A stretch of 64,000 nt of DNA from Bemisia tabaci (lineage: Eukaryota; Arthropoda; Insecta; Hemiptera; Aleyrodidae), in NCBI RefSeq assembly GCF_918797505.1, contig NC_092801.1, positions 17,049,731 through 17,113,730 on the forward strand, read 5' to 3'. This document shows positions 1 through 26,769 of this stretch, piece after piece (the first letter of the stretch is position 1; every line of letters starts with the position of its first letter). Below the pieces are notes generated by a model that searched no databases, was not told where the DNA came from, and saw nothing but the letters and a program-made list of their open reading frames with translations. The position numbers and the translations under genes are program-made.

Positions 1-4
1 GTGC

Positions 5-137
5 ACTTACCAAATTGGCGTTTTACATCAACGTGTTGGTGTTTCGCACCGACTAACCCTACATTATCAACCATGGTATAGGTGTAATGCACCAATTTAC
101 TTTATGCATTACGCCAGATTGGTAGGTGTTCAGTACC
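5..137. repeat. Imperfect palindromic element at window edge
   Basis: The left arm around 8-30 (ttaccaaattggcg) is the approximate reverse complement of the right arm at 109-135 (cgccagattggtagg). This is a small foldback MITE-like unit without an ORF. The true left end may lie outside the window. Confidence 0.45.
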
Positions 138-250
138 GAACTGTGTTTGCTGGATCAAAAACGTATATTAAAAGAAAAATTAAGTTGATAAAATAAAAAT
201 TGTTGGAATAAAATACGATCTTACATCCTGGATCGACACCACACTCTAAA

Positions 251-328
251 TTATTTGAGATACTGGATCATTGAGAGAGAGTTATCTGAGATACTGGACT
301 ATTGAGAGTTATCTGAGATACTGGAGAG
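251..328. repeat. Short tandem repeat, three units of about 27 bp
   Basis: The phrase ttatctgagatactgga recurs three times with spacers based on attgagag. A short ORF reading across it is a by-product of the repeat, not a gene. Confidence 0.7.
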
Positions 329-509
329 ATACATTGAGGCGCAAAAAACTAACTCGAGGCCGGAATGGTCATTTCAAATCTGCTGGGATTTTATTGTTTG
401 ACGTGGAAGCAGAATTCGCCTTCAATTACTTAAACATGCAACCCCATGACTGCAGAGGACGAATAGTTATCGCTCGCGCTCAAGGAGCACTTTGATAAGC
501 GCCTTAAAT

Positions 510-794
510 ACGACGCACAGTGGATCGTGTCAATAGGAGAAATCGGACAAAATTTGGAAACTTTAAATGCTTTATAACTCCGTTTATATTCAACATTTTT
601 AAGTTCTGAAAGTGCTTATTTCATTGGTTTCCTCGTGAAATTTACTGTCAAGGTGTGTCTCTAACAGGAAATTTCACGAAAAACCCAATAAAACCACTCT
701 TGAATTTTTTTGTTTCATATTTTCAAAAATATAAGCTTTCAAAGTTTCCAGATTTTGTCCGAATTCTCCTATTGACACAGTCCAGTGTGCGACG
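510..794. mobile_element. Palindromic MITE
   Basis: The left terminus (acgacgcacagtgga, then gtgtcaataggagaa) is matched in inverse by the right terminus ending at 794 (ttctcctattgacacag, then gtgcgacgt). The arms extend to the tttggaaacttt / aaagtttcca motifs. The interior is AT-rich and noncoding. No clear TSD was identified. Confidence 0.65.
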
Positions 795-841
795 TAGGAA
801 TTTTAGTGGTGCACTGAAACCGTGGAAAGACTCCGTTAACC

Positions 842-1217
842 TCTAGCGGGCGCATCCCAAAATCGGAACAAAAGCGGAGTCGAAGAAAAATCGCGAGTAA
901 ACAGGACCCCACCGGTTCGCAAGCGAGCGTGACGAAAATATCAAATCGTTGTTTTGAATTGCGGCGCCAGGCGCCTCGCGCGACAAACCGATGCGATGCG
1001 TGGGAAATTTAATTAAAATTTGTGCGTGCGGACTCGTTGAAATTCAGAAATTTTCCACTCCAGCCGCGGGTTTTCGTCTGTTTACTCAAAATTGGACCCA
1101 AGCAAGGGGAGCAGAAGGTGAAAAAAAATTAACTCTTTTCTTCCGAAGAAACAGCGGGCCCAACTTTTTTGCTCGGAAGGAGCTGTCATCGATGTCAACA
1201 TTGTCGTTTTGACGTAA
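842..1217 (+). promoter_or_regulatory. CpG-rich stretch, candidate promoter and first exon of the transporter
   Basis: This stretch is visibly richer in CG dinucleotides than the DNA around it (gcggcgccaggcgcctcgcgcg) and matches none of the repeats seen. A candidate donor (gaag|gtgaaa) follows 1117. Counting from the ATG at 991, it would leave one base over, which fits the two leading bases of the first recognised transporter exon at 5511. The peptide so encoded does not look like a typical transporter N-terminus, so it may be untranslated leader or unrelated. Confidence 0.25.
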
Positions 1218-1271
1218 TAGGTTCGGCGTTAATTACTTGAGACAGATGTAGGAAGCAAAACATAGCCTTCT

Positions 1272-1590
1272 CGTCTAAGGAATTCGGGTGAGGGTAGAGT
1301 CCTTTTATATAGAGAGAGTTAAGACGACGCGGCTCATGGATGTCAAAAATGGAAATAAAGATTACACAAATTGAAAGTTGCTCATAATCTTTGATCGTCG
1401 CATTCCCGAATTCCTGTCTCCGTTCCCTCTTTCATTCCGTTTGTTCCTTGCCGTGCCCCCCAGTCCCCGGTCCATCCAGTTTATAATCTTTGCAATCTGT
1501 GAAAATGTAATCTTTATTCCCGCTGGGGACACCGTAGAGGCCTAAAATACGGGAACCAATAGGAAATGGATTCGTATTGCCTTTACTTTC
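1272..1590. repeat. Repeat family M, copy 1
   Basis: Shares long stretches with 42042-42340: the start gtagagtcc.tttat, the block aaagattacacaaattga, the phrase tcattccgtttgttcctt, and the end gaggcctaaaatacggg. An ORF on the minus strand across it reflects the repeat only. Confidence 0.75.
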
Positions 1591-1902
1591 ACTATTAAGG
1601 GACTCCAGGTGAGGATGAGTGCCGCCTCTCAAAGGAGAGGAAATTTCCGGGAGGGAAGACCTCTGATGAGACGTAGCACCAAAGTAAGGAAAACTCGAGA
1701 CAAAGATTTTCAGGCAACCCAAAATTAAAGGAAGCGACATTGAAAAGAAGGGTTGGATTATTTCGACACAGCTGACGCAAATTGATGTTGTGAAGTTGTG
1801 CTGTGCACCAACCTCATTGGAGCTGTGCTTCAACTTACTATGGCTGCACCAATTACTTAGAACACAACTCGGATACGATCGGTGCAAAACTTAGAACAGA
1901 TC

Positions 1903-2154
1903 GATGGCTAAAGTGCGAAAGCACGTATCTCCATTGCGGTGTTTCAAAATCTCTGCTCCTACTTTATTTTTTCGAAGAGAAGCAAGTCAACGACATAGGA
2001 TTCGTATTTGTACGGACTATTCCACAAACAGAGAGGAAAAATCAAAAAAATGTTCAAGAAATTCAGTTGACTAGTTTTTCGAAGAAAAAATAAAGCATGA
2101 CCGGAAATCTCCGATTTCGCAAACGGAGATACGTAGTTTCAACCTTTAGCCATC
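1903..2154. mobile_element. Palindromic element related to family P
   Basis: Termini are gatggctaaagtgcg at the left and ctttagccatc at the right, with internal inverted matches (cgtatctcc / ggagatacg). The interior resembles the family P copies at 47.5 and 49.7 kb (cgaagaa / tttattttttcga blocks, caaacgga.ata). Confidence 0.6.
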
Positions 2155-2813
2155 AATATTTGGACGAACTTAACTAGAATGAGCCTGTTACTACATAACG
2201 ACTGTCTGTCTGATTTCCTCTCGTGATTTATATTTTTACAAGGAAACTAGACAGCATTCTGACTTAAAACTTCGCGAGTGTATTCGGTATTAGTTTTAAA
2301 AATTCACAAAATATGTAAAGGTTCTAAGCTGTTTTGATTTTTGCTAAAGAAATAAAATATGACAAGAAATTAAGCAGAAAGGAATAGGTCTTGCTTATTC
2401 TGCTTAAATCCGTTCAATTTTACCAAGATTCCTCTCGAGGGAGTGATGTCTGGAGCGAAAATATCCGAAAAAAACACCAGTTTCATTTGGAGCAGAATTG
2501 GACCTTCTCTTGAACACGAATAAACCGCATCGTAACGCTCACGATAAGGGGAAAAACGCTCAAAATGAAAGTTACATTAACCATATCTTTTTCTTCGCGG
2601 ATATAAAATACTCAGATGCTTTATAAAGCAAGTTGCTTTTTGAGTGTGTAGTAACCATGCACAGAGCCGCACAGTGTTCTTTAAAAATGAGCGAAAAACG
2701 GCCCTCCTTTTTATTTACAGTATTATTCAATAGGCGCGATTGATCAGGACTCTGTTGTGATTTATGCAAAGCTAAGTTCGAACTTCGAGTGGGAAGGTTT
2801 TTAGTTTATAGCA

Positions 2814-2861
<48 letters not shown>

Positions 2862-3830
2862 CATCGTACCATTTTACCACCTTCTTTTATTGAACATACA
2901 GGATGTGATTCAAACTATTTACCTCGAGACACACGCCTGTTCATTTTACAAACGTGCCTACAGTGACATCTGGGGAGCTCAGCTGAAAAAATGACAAAGG
3001 GAAACAAGTATTTCCGAAATATTGTCAGGTGCAAATTGACCCCCGGAAATGAGAGGGCGGAAGTGTTGCCAAACATAATTTTCGTCAAATTGCATTTTGG
3101 CTGGTTTTATTTTTCAATCTTAAATCAAATTAGTTCAGGGGAAGAAATAATTAAAGGGCCTCCTAGTGACAACGTTATCGCAAAACCGTGGTTTTAAGGT
3201 CAAGTGTTAAGACATTTTCATAAATTCTTATGCTTATCCCCCTAAAGATTCGAGGAGCAGGTTGAAATCAAAAAGCGCTCTTATTGGCTGAGCGCTTGAA
3301 ATTGTCAAATAAAGAATTATCCGTCAAATTATAAGGACGTATTTAAATGAGAAGGAACTATCTCCATCGTTGAATGTCACATGAGCTCTGAGATGCATAA
3401 AAATATATGCATGACAGGGCTTAATTCACAATGCAGATAATTCTTTTTCACTTAAAAACGTCTCTGTCATAGATGAATGAGATCAAATTATTCTTTAGAT
3501 ATATTCGCCAATGAAAGCAATAAATATTAACCTTCACTTACTCCATTTCAGTTTTTACGTAACAGCTTATCCAAAAACAAGCAATTTTGTGTGCAATGCG
3601 GCAATGTTGTAAATCGTTTAGCGTGAGGAATGACACAAGGTGCGAAATGTAATACACTTCTTAATTTGTCACATATTTACCGTACACAGGCTTCATTTGT
3701 ATCGGAAGTCGCGTCAATTTGCTGTCAAAATAAAAGCACAATCGGCAAATAATGAACCGCAATGAAGCGAGGGGACAATGATCTTCATAGAATAAAGTAA
3801 AACATTTTGCGTACTCACTTGCACTAGAAT
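2155..3830. other. No gene recognised; contains a 46-base poly-T run
   Basis: AT-rich DNA with no coding exon that I can support. An uninterrupted run of about 46 T lies at 2816-2861, possibly the tail of a retroposed copy inserted on the minus strand. The rest looks unique or too decayed to place. Confidence 0.5.
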
Positions 3831-3833
3831 TTA

Positions 3834-3900
3834 TTTTATTGGGACGCGTTTCGAAGCTATGGTTCCATCCTCAGCCAGCAACGAACTGCAACAATAACCC
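3834..3900 (-). mobile_element. Retroelement-like terminal motif (possible Penelope/hammerhead type)
   Basis: Read on the minus strand the segment contains ctgaggatgg, about ten further bases, then ttcgaaacgcgtccc. The spacing CTGAnGA ... GAAAC is that of the two conserved core strands of hammerhead ribozymes found at ends of Penelope-like elements. Stem II is weak here, so this may only be a decayed relic or a resemblance. Confidence 0.3.
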
Positions 3901-4724
3901 ATAATTCGGTGCGAATAATGCGACAATACTCTTCCTTTATCCCGGAAGAAAACAACACAAGTACTTAGTACTTGCAAATAAGAAAAGAAGAGGACTCCTA
4001 AATCCAAAAGAACGAACTTATGCATGCAAATAGTTACATTCAAAATGTGGACGTTAAAAACGCGCTGAGTTTGAATAAAATTTTATAAAAGAGGGGAAGG
4101 AATGAAGTGGGTCTAAATACAATTTTTGAACTATCACTTTTTACAAAAATTTAGTGAGAACATCGCATTCTCTAAGATTTTTCCAAGAAAATTGAAATGT
4201 TAGTTTTAGAGAATAGCAGCAGAAAGCAATAGCCAGTGGTGGGCTAGCTCCTAAAAGCGGCCCGAGAAATCGTCAATATCCATCCCAGTGCCGCGGTGGA
4301 CTCCCCCCCCCCCCCCTATTGATTAATATTAGCCATAGGCATACCTAGGTCATTTTGCAAACATTGCCAAAGTTGCCAAAATCGGATTGCCGGAGTTCAT
4401 TTTTGTGTGAATGCGATACCAAGAATATATCTCTCTGGAAATTTTGCTTCATTTGTGAAAAAATAATTCCACTTTCTTTCTCTGAAAGTTAGTTAGGTTT
4501 GACCTTTTCCGGACGATAGAAAGTAACAGCATTCCAACTTGAAAAAATGCTCGCTGGTAAATTATACTTTCACCGGAATACATATAGGATTGAAAAATCT
4601 CCACAATCCTGGGATCCTTGGATTGCAAGCTCTCGCTGTTCGGAAATGGTGGATACCGTGTTGGGTTCGACACCAAGAAAGAAAGACTTCTTAACGACTT
4701 GAGCGAGCACCGTGGTGTACGCGC

Positions 4725-4870
4725 AATGCATGAAGTATCCTGCAGACTAGTAAGGCGCTACCATGCGCTGGCAGCGCGCACCGTGCTGTAAGCGCAATGC
4801 ATGAAGCATCCTGCGGTCTTGTAAGGCGCTACCATGCGTTTGCGCTGTGTCATGCGCGTCAGCCGCAGTG
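4725..4870. repeat. B-core-like repeat, two tandem units
   Basis: Two direct units each contain gcgcaatgcatgaag.atcctgc, then a 'cttgtaaggcgctaccatgcg' type segment. Related units occur near 19.75-19.88, 29.04-29.20 and 36.5-36.66 kb, and a palindromic version forms the core of family B. Confidence 0.65.
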
Positions 4871-5239
4871 CCGTACTGTGTTCGACACGATTATTCTAAC
4901 TTGTGGCGTCAGCAGTTTTCAACTTATTATTTTGAAGTTTTTGTACAGTTTGGTGGAAGTAATTTCATTTCAAATGATAAAACATTACATAAAATCCAAC
5001 TTAATTTCTTCTCTGTATTTACACATTTTTATAAATAATTCTAAACAGAAGCATGCAAGTGAGACAACTTTTAGGTGTAGGCTCCCTGGGTGCTCAGCGA
5101 TGTAATGGCGTGATCATTTTGCTATTCGGAACGATAATTTCTGGCCTATCTGTAAAAACACCTGTGTACAATAGGAAACTACGTACATACGCTGTTCCTA
5201 AACGATGCCAGAAATTGTGGTTCTTAATTGCAAAATGAA

Positions 5240-5440
5240 GTTAATTTGATCAATGATCAATGAACCCTTTCAAAGCGTAGAGTATGGATCAAATTTGATC
5301 AAACATTAAAAACATAATTCGATCGAAAAATAAAAACGTGAACCGATCGACGTGATTCAATCGACAGCCGTGAATTGATCGACAAACCTGAGAGTCGATC
5401 GGCAATATCGATGAATCGATCAAAAATCCCGTGAATTTTC
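5240..5440. repeat. Degenerate GATC-rich tandem array
   Basis: About ten irregular units of 17-22 bp carry GATCGA or GATCAA separated by aa..cgtga spacers. It ends about 70 bp upstream of the first recognised transporter exon. A similar array at 57.95-58.10 kb lies just upstream of the F-box exon. Confidence 0.65.
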
Positions 5441-5510
5441 TCCCTTGTCTTGTCATTAAATAGACTATAAATGTTTTTAAAATGACGGTCTCGTTTTCCT
5501 TTTTTTTCAG

Positions 5511-21380
<15,870 letters not shown>

Positions 21381-21434
21381 GTAAGCGTAGACTTTTACCT
21401 GCTTGCTTTTCGAATTATGCATTCGACACAGGGT

Positions 21435-21884
21435 TAAGGTGATTCGATGGACTCCATATTTTGTGTCAGAACGGCATGCAATATATCGCATCAATTGGTT
21501 CCATTTTTTCAGCTACTCGTCATTTTTCTCCAATTTTGAGATCGCAATTCTGTTGTCAGGAGACTAAAGCACTCTTTTACGAATTTTAACAAAGAAATTC
21601 AACGTAATAAAGGACTGGTTTTATTAGAGAGAAAACATCGCATTCGATACTGATATCGAAACTGCACTCGAATGCAATATTTTCTCTCTAAAAAAAACCA
21701 CGGCTTTATTACGTCGAATTTCTTTGTTAAAATTGCGGTAAGTGAGTGCTTTAGTCTCCTGACAACAGAATTGCGATATCAAAATTGGAGAAAAATGACG
21801 AGTAGCTAAAAAAATAGAACCAATTGATGCGATATATCGCATGCCGTTTTGACACAAAATATGGCGTCCATCGAATCACCTTAA
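21435..21884. mobile_element. Family R foldback element flanked by TTAA
   Basis: About 450 bp, nearly perfect inverted repeat with arms of roughly 210 bp and a loop of about 20 bp. The outer ends read TTAA|ggtgattcgatgga and tccatcgaatcacc|TTAA. TTAA on both sides is the insertion signature of piggyBac-type transposons, although it may simply belong to the arms. It begins 54 bp after the donor of transporter exon 6. Confidence 0.9.
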
Positions 21885-21889
21885 GAAAT

Positions 21890-22051
21890 CAGCAGCGTGG
21901 CATGCTTTGCGATATATCGATCGGCCGGTCATTCAAACCTATGGAAAAGGATCGATCAACAGGGTGTTCGCAACGAACACTGAATAATCGATTCTTTACC
22001 ACAGCCTCAAATGGGGAGTATCGATTATTGATCATTCATGCCTCGCCACTG
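21890..22051. mobile_element. Family A MITE copy 4
   Basis: cagcagcgtggcatgctttg at the left, catgcctcgccactg at the right. The core cagggtgttcgcaacgaaca is present. It sits directly beside family R. Confidence 0.82.
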
Positions 22052-22088
22052 GTGATAAGTGACATCGTTAAGAGGAACAAGAGCACAT

Positions 22089-22352
22089 TTGGATTGTATT
22101 TTGCAAAAAGGAACCAAGAGCATTACAATGTTGCTAGGATTGTGCAACTTCCTATGTCTTGGAAGAAAAACCTGGTCGTCTATGAAAATTTCCTATTTTA
22201 CACGCTAAAAACTGTAAATTTAAGAATAAAATTACCGTGTAAATTTCATATTTTCGTATGATTACAGTAGTTTTATTGCAAAGGGTGAAGGCGCATAATC
22301 TCAGCAACATGGCAATGCTTCTGGTTCCTTTTTGAAAAATGTAATCCATCTG
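22089..22352. mobile_element. Family K MITE copy 2
   Basis: Left end ttggattgtattttgcaaaa, right end tttttgaaaaatgtaatcca. The interior accaagagcatt.acaatgttgctagg matches copy 1. Confidence 0.82.
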
Positions 22353-22589
22353 GACGTATTTCTGCCAAACAGAACTATGTGTCTTAAGACATGATCTCTG
22401 ATACCCATAAGAATACATGTTTAACAGGGATCACGTCATAATGCACATAGTTATGTTTGTCAGAAATACGTCCGTTTATCCAGCGCAGGACACGTTTTTC
22501 ATCTCCAGATGCCTCAGAGTAACCTACGATTTTGATCAATTTCACCAACAATTCCACAAACAAGTACATCCATCAAACCAGTACTTTTG

Positions 22590-22720
22590 GTTGTATGTTG
22601 GAGTTTTTGGCCAACGTGCGTTAAAAATTCAGTATAAAGCTAAAAAATCTCAATACAGAGGGAAAAACCTCATATGACACTCTCACGATCCGTGCGTCCA
22701 CCGCAAATCAGTTTGTACTA
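22590..22720. repeat. Family H, single-arm copy
   Basis: Shares gccaacgtgcgttaaaaa, aatctcaatacagagggaaaaa and ccgtgcgtc.accgca with the full palindrome at 40618-40793 and its flank. Confidence 0.65.
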
Positions 22721-23123
22721 AAAGGTTGATCTGACCGAAAAAAAAGTAACCAAAAGTAACCATGAGAAAGGAAATTTTTAACGATGTGCCATGAAGAGTT
22801 TGACTAGATATAAATGTGAATTCTCTCGAAATTTATCGTTATGCTCTCACGAAAGAACGTGACGATATTTCAATGTTGCCAAATTTCCCCTCGCTAATTG
22901 CATGTTTACCGGGAGAATCTAAGGCATTTCTAACTGAAAATTTCACTGATTTTTCTGCCGATATTTTGCAAAAATTAGGAAGATTTTGGACGAAAATAGC
23001 ACGAGTATGTTCTTGTAAAAAATTGAATTGTTTGAGTCAGTTTGCAACCTTGGGATTAGATTACGCTCCTTCGTTCGGGAAAACGTCGAATTCACGTGAA
23101 CTCCTCCTTTAGAGTCTCGGCTT

Positions 23124-23288
23124 CAGTGGCGTAGCGGGCTTTGCGATATATCGATTGTTATGCCATTTAAACCTATGGAAAAGGATCGATAAACAGGGTG
23201 TTCGCAGCAAACACCTTAATAATCGATTCTTTACCATAGGTTTAAATGGCATAACAATCGATTTATCGCAATTCACGCCACGCCACTG
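23124..23288. mobile_element. Family A MITE copy 5 with exact 8-bp TSD
   Basis: 165-bp near-perfect palindrome with cagtggcgtagcg ... cgccacgccactg ends. The flanks ctcggctt at 23116-23123 and 23289-23296 are identical, which supports a hAT-type origin for the family. Confidence 0.93.
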
Positions 23289-24090
23289 CTCGGCTTAGAG
23301 AGTTTTGTCTGACAAGCTCAGAGGTTCGTTTCGAAGATCAAAGCCATATGCACAATCACCATCATGTCTCTCACCAAATTTTAAAAAAGTTAAATTACTT
23401 GAATCGAAACTCTTCGTGACTTACAAGAGCTTCAATGCTTCAGCTTGGTTTCTACAATAAAGAGAAAATAAAAATCCGCATTGAGCAGGGTGCATGACCA
23501 GCTGACCACCAGATTTTCCCGCGCTTTTTTTCAGCCAATCAGATTCCCATAGCCACTTTTTCAGTTCTCGTGTAAAATAACACAGAAAATCAAAATCATA
23601 ATTTTTTTTCGAATTCGGTCAATTTTTCGGCATAAATATGTTCACAACGGACACGACTGAGGATTTGGCGTTACTATTGATGTATGTTACGTTTCTTTTT
23701 ACTCTAAATAACGCCGAAGATCTTGATTTTTTGAAATTTCAATTTTCTTCCACTAGGGTTGGAGGGACTGTCAAAATCGTCGACCCGACTGCAAGAAAAT
23801 TGAAATATTAAAAATTCAGATCTTTGGTGTTTTTTGGAGTAAGTGGAACGAAATAAACATCCATAGAAACGCCAAATCCTCGAGAAGTCAGCCATGAACA
23901 TATTTTAGCTGAAAAATTGACTGAAGTCGAAAAAAAATGTAAGGTGTTGATTTCCTGTGTTATTTTTCGCGAAAGATGAACAAGTGGTCGTCAGGAGTCT
24001 GATTGGCTGAAAAAAAGCGCGAGAAGACCTGATGGTCACCAATGCGGACTTCCATTTTCTCTTTGAATTGCATTTTCAACTCTTCACTAT

Positions 24091-24255
24091 GTGGATTGCA
24101 TTTTGCAAAGAACCAAGAGCATTCCGATGTCGCTAAGATTGTGCAAATTATTTCAGTTTGTTAAACTATAGTAAAAAGACAAATGGTAAAACATCTAAAA
24201 TAGTATCTGATGGCTGTACCTTTCAAAGCGAGAATATTGTTATGAAAGAAATTTT

Positions 24256-24304
<49 letters not shown>

Positions 24305-24440
24305 GCCAAGTATTATTCAAAGTTTTTACCATTTTCCTTTTTACTATTTGATCCAACTGAGGAAGGCTGAGTTCAGCCGAAACGTTTTGGTTTTATTCGT
24401 GGATTTTAGACTTGGATTGCGTTTTGCAAAAATGAACCAC
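24091..24440. mobile_element. Family K-like ends, 43-base poly-T and retroelement-like motif before the gap
   Basis: Starts with tggattgcattttgcaaag and the family K interior, and is interrupted by a T run at 24259-24301. Then follows ccaactgaggaaggctgag / ttcagccgaaacgtttt (24352-24385), a CTGAnGA ... GAAAC motif with a 5-bp hairpin between the two parts. It ends with a second family K terminus (ttggattgcgttttgcaaaa) running into the gap. Confidence 0.55.
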
Positions 24441-24940
24441 NNNNNNNNNNNNNNNNNNNNNNNNNNNNNNNNNNNNNNNNNNNNNNNNNNNNNNNNNNNN
24501 NNNNNNNNNNNNNNNNNNNNNNNNNNNNNNNNNNNNNNNNNNNNNNNNNNNNNNNNNNNNNNNNNNNNNNNNNNNNNNNNNNNNNNNNNNNNNNNNNNNN
24601 NNNNNNNNNNNNNNNNNNNNNNNNNNNNNNNNNNNNNNNNNNNNNNNNNNNNNNNNNNNNNNNNNNNNNNNNNNNNNNNNNNNNNNNNNNNNNNNNNNNN
24701 NNNNNNNNNNNNNNNNNNNNNNNNNNNNNNNNNNNNNNNNNNNNNNNNNNNNNNNNNNNNNNNNNNNNNNNNNNNNNNNNNNNNNNNNNNNNNNNNNNNN
24801 NNNNNNNNNNNNNNNNNNNNNNNNNNNNNNNNNNNNNNNNNNNNNNNNNNNNNNNNNNNNNNNNNNNNNNNNNNNNNNNNNNNNNNNNNNNNNNNNNNNN
24901 NNNNNNNNNNNNNNNNNNNNNNNNNNNNNNNNNNNNNNNN
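24441..24940. other. Assembly gap (500 N)
   Basis: Exactly 500 unknown bases, probably a placeholder of arbitrary size. Poly-T and family K repeats at its left edge are a likely cause. Missing transporter exons could lie here. Confidence 0.99.
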
Positions 24941-25829
24941 CTGTTTTGTGGGGACTTCGGCCGCAAGGAAAGCGAATTGCTGCGAGATGTGAACTCTTAC
25001 AGTTTGAAATGCAAGTTTGTCTTTCATTTTTGGGTGCGTGACACCCGTTAAATATGACAAAAAATGTCGTGTCGGAAAAGTAGGAATTCGTGCATGTCAA
25101 ACCTACAGAAGTTTTCATGTTTCATTTTTTGTAAAAATTGTCAGGAATCTTTCCTACAGTTTTTGATGCGCAATGAATGATTTCTTACATTATTTTTAGA
25201 GATTTAAGAAAATTATCGCTACAAAAAAATTGCCAGTCCATTACCATTACATTTCCTCAAGACAGAGTAAATAAATTGGGAAATTCTGCATCTCTGCGTG
25301 TCGTAGACTCTTTTCTTTAGTAGACTGAGTGCAGTAACTTTTTGATTTGAATTTCGAGGGGCTGAAAAATATTGGAATGTTCCGGGGAATAAAGGCTAAT
25401 TTTGAGTAAATTGAAAATCACGGTCTGGTTAAATACACCGAAAAGACGCACGCCTTTTAACCGATCAATTAGTTCCTCATTTTCCTATCGGGGAAGAACC
25501 TCGGGTGTATCGACATTTAAAAAGCCGCGCATAAGTTTTTCTTTTTTTGAACCAATCGAAATTCACCCATGAGAACCGTACCGAGAGTCTAAAAATATAC
25601 TTTCGGAACAAAGTGATCAGAACTAGATCTGACCACGAAAAAAAAATGTCTACACGGCGATTGCCACTTCAAATTTTAAGAGTCTGGCAATTTTAGCGAA
25701 CCAAAATAATTTAAGTATGTTCTTACATACGCCATTGTCCTGTAATGGACAATGTTATCGGAAATGATCGGACAATGTATACTGAAAGTACATCATTGAT
25801 GACGTTGTGATTTTGGTCGGTATTCTTAC
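24941..25829. other. No gene recognised; short palindrome near 25.73 kb
   Basis: No splice-bounded coding segment supported. 25728-25790 contains inverted attgtcc.gtaatggacaat followed by related copies. Confidence 0.4.
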
Positions 25830-25909
25830 GGCAGCGTGGCCGAGTGGTCTAAGGCGCTGGTTTTAGGCACCAGTCCGCAAGGGCGTGGGTTCGAATCCCA
25901 CCGCTGTCA
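25830..25909 (+). tRNA. tRNA-Leu (anticodon UAG)
   Basis: An intact cloverleaf of 80 nt. The acceptor stem GGCAGCG pairs with CGCTGTC, with one G-T pair. The A box is gtggccgagtgg. The anticodon stem CTGGT/ACCAG closes the 7-base loop TTTAGGC, giving anticodon TAG. A variable arm characteristic of class II tRNAs follows, then T stem GTGGG/CCCAC with loop TTCGAAT. No intron. A T-run suitable for RNA polymerase III termination follows (ttaatttta). It decodes CUA leucine codons and looks functional. Confidence 0.95.
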
Positions 25910-26769
25910 GGTTAATTTTAGACGGGCTAGGAACGGAAACTACAGCAAAGGCGGATAGATTGGAGTCCCACCAATATTGCTATTGGAATATCACTTTTTT
26001 AAGACTGATGAAAAAAAGAATGATACTGACGTTCCTTGAAAATACCGGTGATAATAACACATCAACAAAGCAAATACTTTTTCCGACTGTATACGGATTG
26101 TTTTTCTAACCTATAGAAAATTTAATGGGAAAATCACAAGCATTAAAGTTAGAAAGCTCCATGTTAAAAATTTAGGAGCAGGGTGATAGAAGGAAGCTGG
26201 GTCCATACAACACCAACTAAAGTGCCATTCCGAGAGCCAATCAACGACAAAGATAACAAGGATTAGAACTAGAGTCACAAAATAAACTCTTCTGATATCC
26301 ACCGTCTTACAGTATCCAGGCCACATTTTTAGTCTAGGGAAAAAAATATTAATTAAGTGCGCGAGAGCGGACAGTTTGAAAACTTCAAAATCTATATACG
26401 TGTTTCTATCTTCATCGTCCTTATTATTCTACCACCAATATATCGTATTCGATAATGTTCGATGTATCGCTCGGTTCAAAACAATAGAACATAACATTGC
26501 CTCAACAAAAATTTTAGGATTTAAGTAGGAAAAGCTGAAAATGAGAAAATTCTTAACAAATTCACTGTGCATTTCCATTTTATACTCATAAGAATCAAAA
26601 ACCTATCACAAGAAACCCGTTCTCTCAGATTACTCAATTGACTTTTGAGGATATGTTTACATGTTGAACCAATCGATATCGATACAATCTCACCTGTTTG
26701 ATGTATCGAATACAATCCATTTTCGGGCGCTTGGATCGGCGACTCTGCCTCGCTCTGATTGGAGGGCCA

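Noticed and set aside
1432..1887. 151-codon minus-strand ORF
   Set aside because: Covers repeat family M, whose second copy at 42 kb does not keep the frame; no domain seen.
2816..2861. Poly-T as a promoter or terminator element
   Set aside because: A 46-base homopolymer fits a retroposon tail or slippage better; nothing suggests a functional terminator.
21510..21560. ttttttcag acceptor followed by an open stretch, apparently the next transporter exon
   Set aside because: The peptide has no family similarity, meets a stop without a donor, and the sequence is duplicated in inverse in the family R arm.
24344..25118. Several ORFs of 186-241 codons on both strands
   Set aside because: They read through the 500-N gap; the coding content is artefactual.
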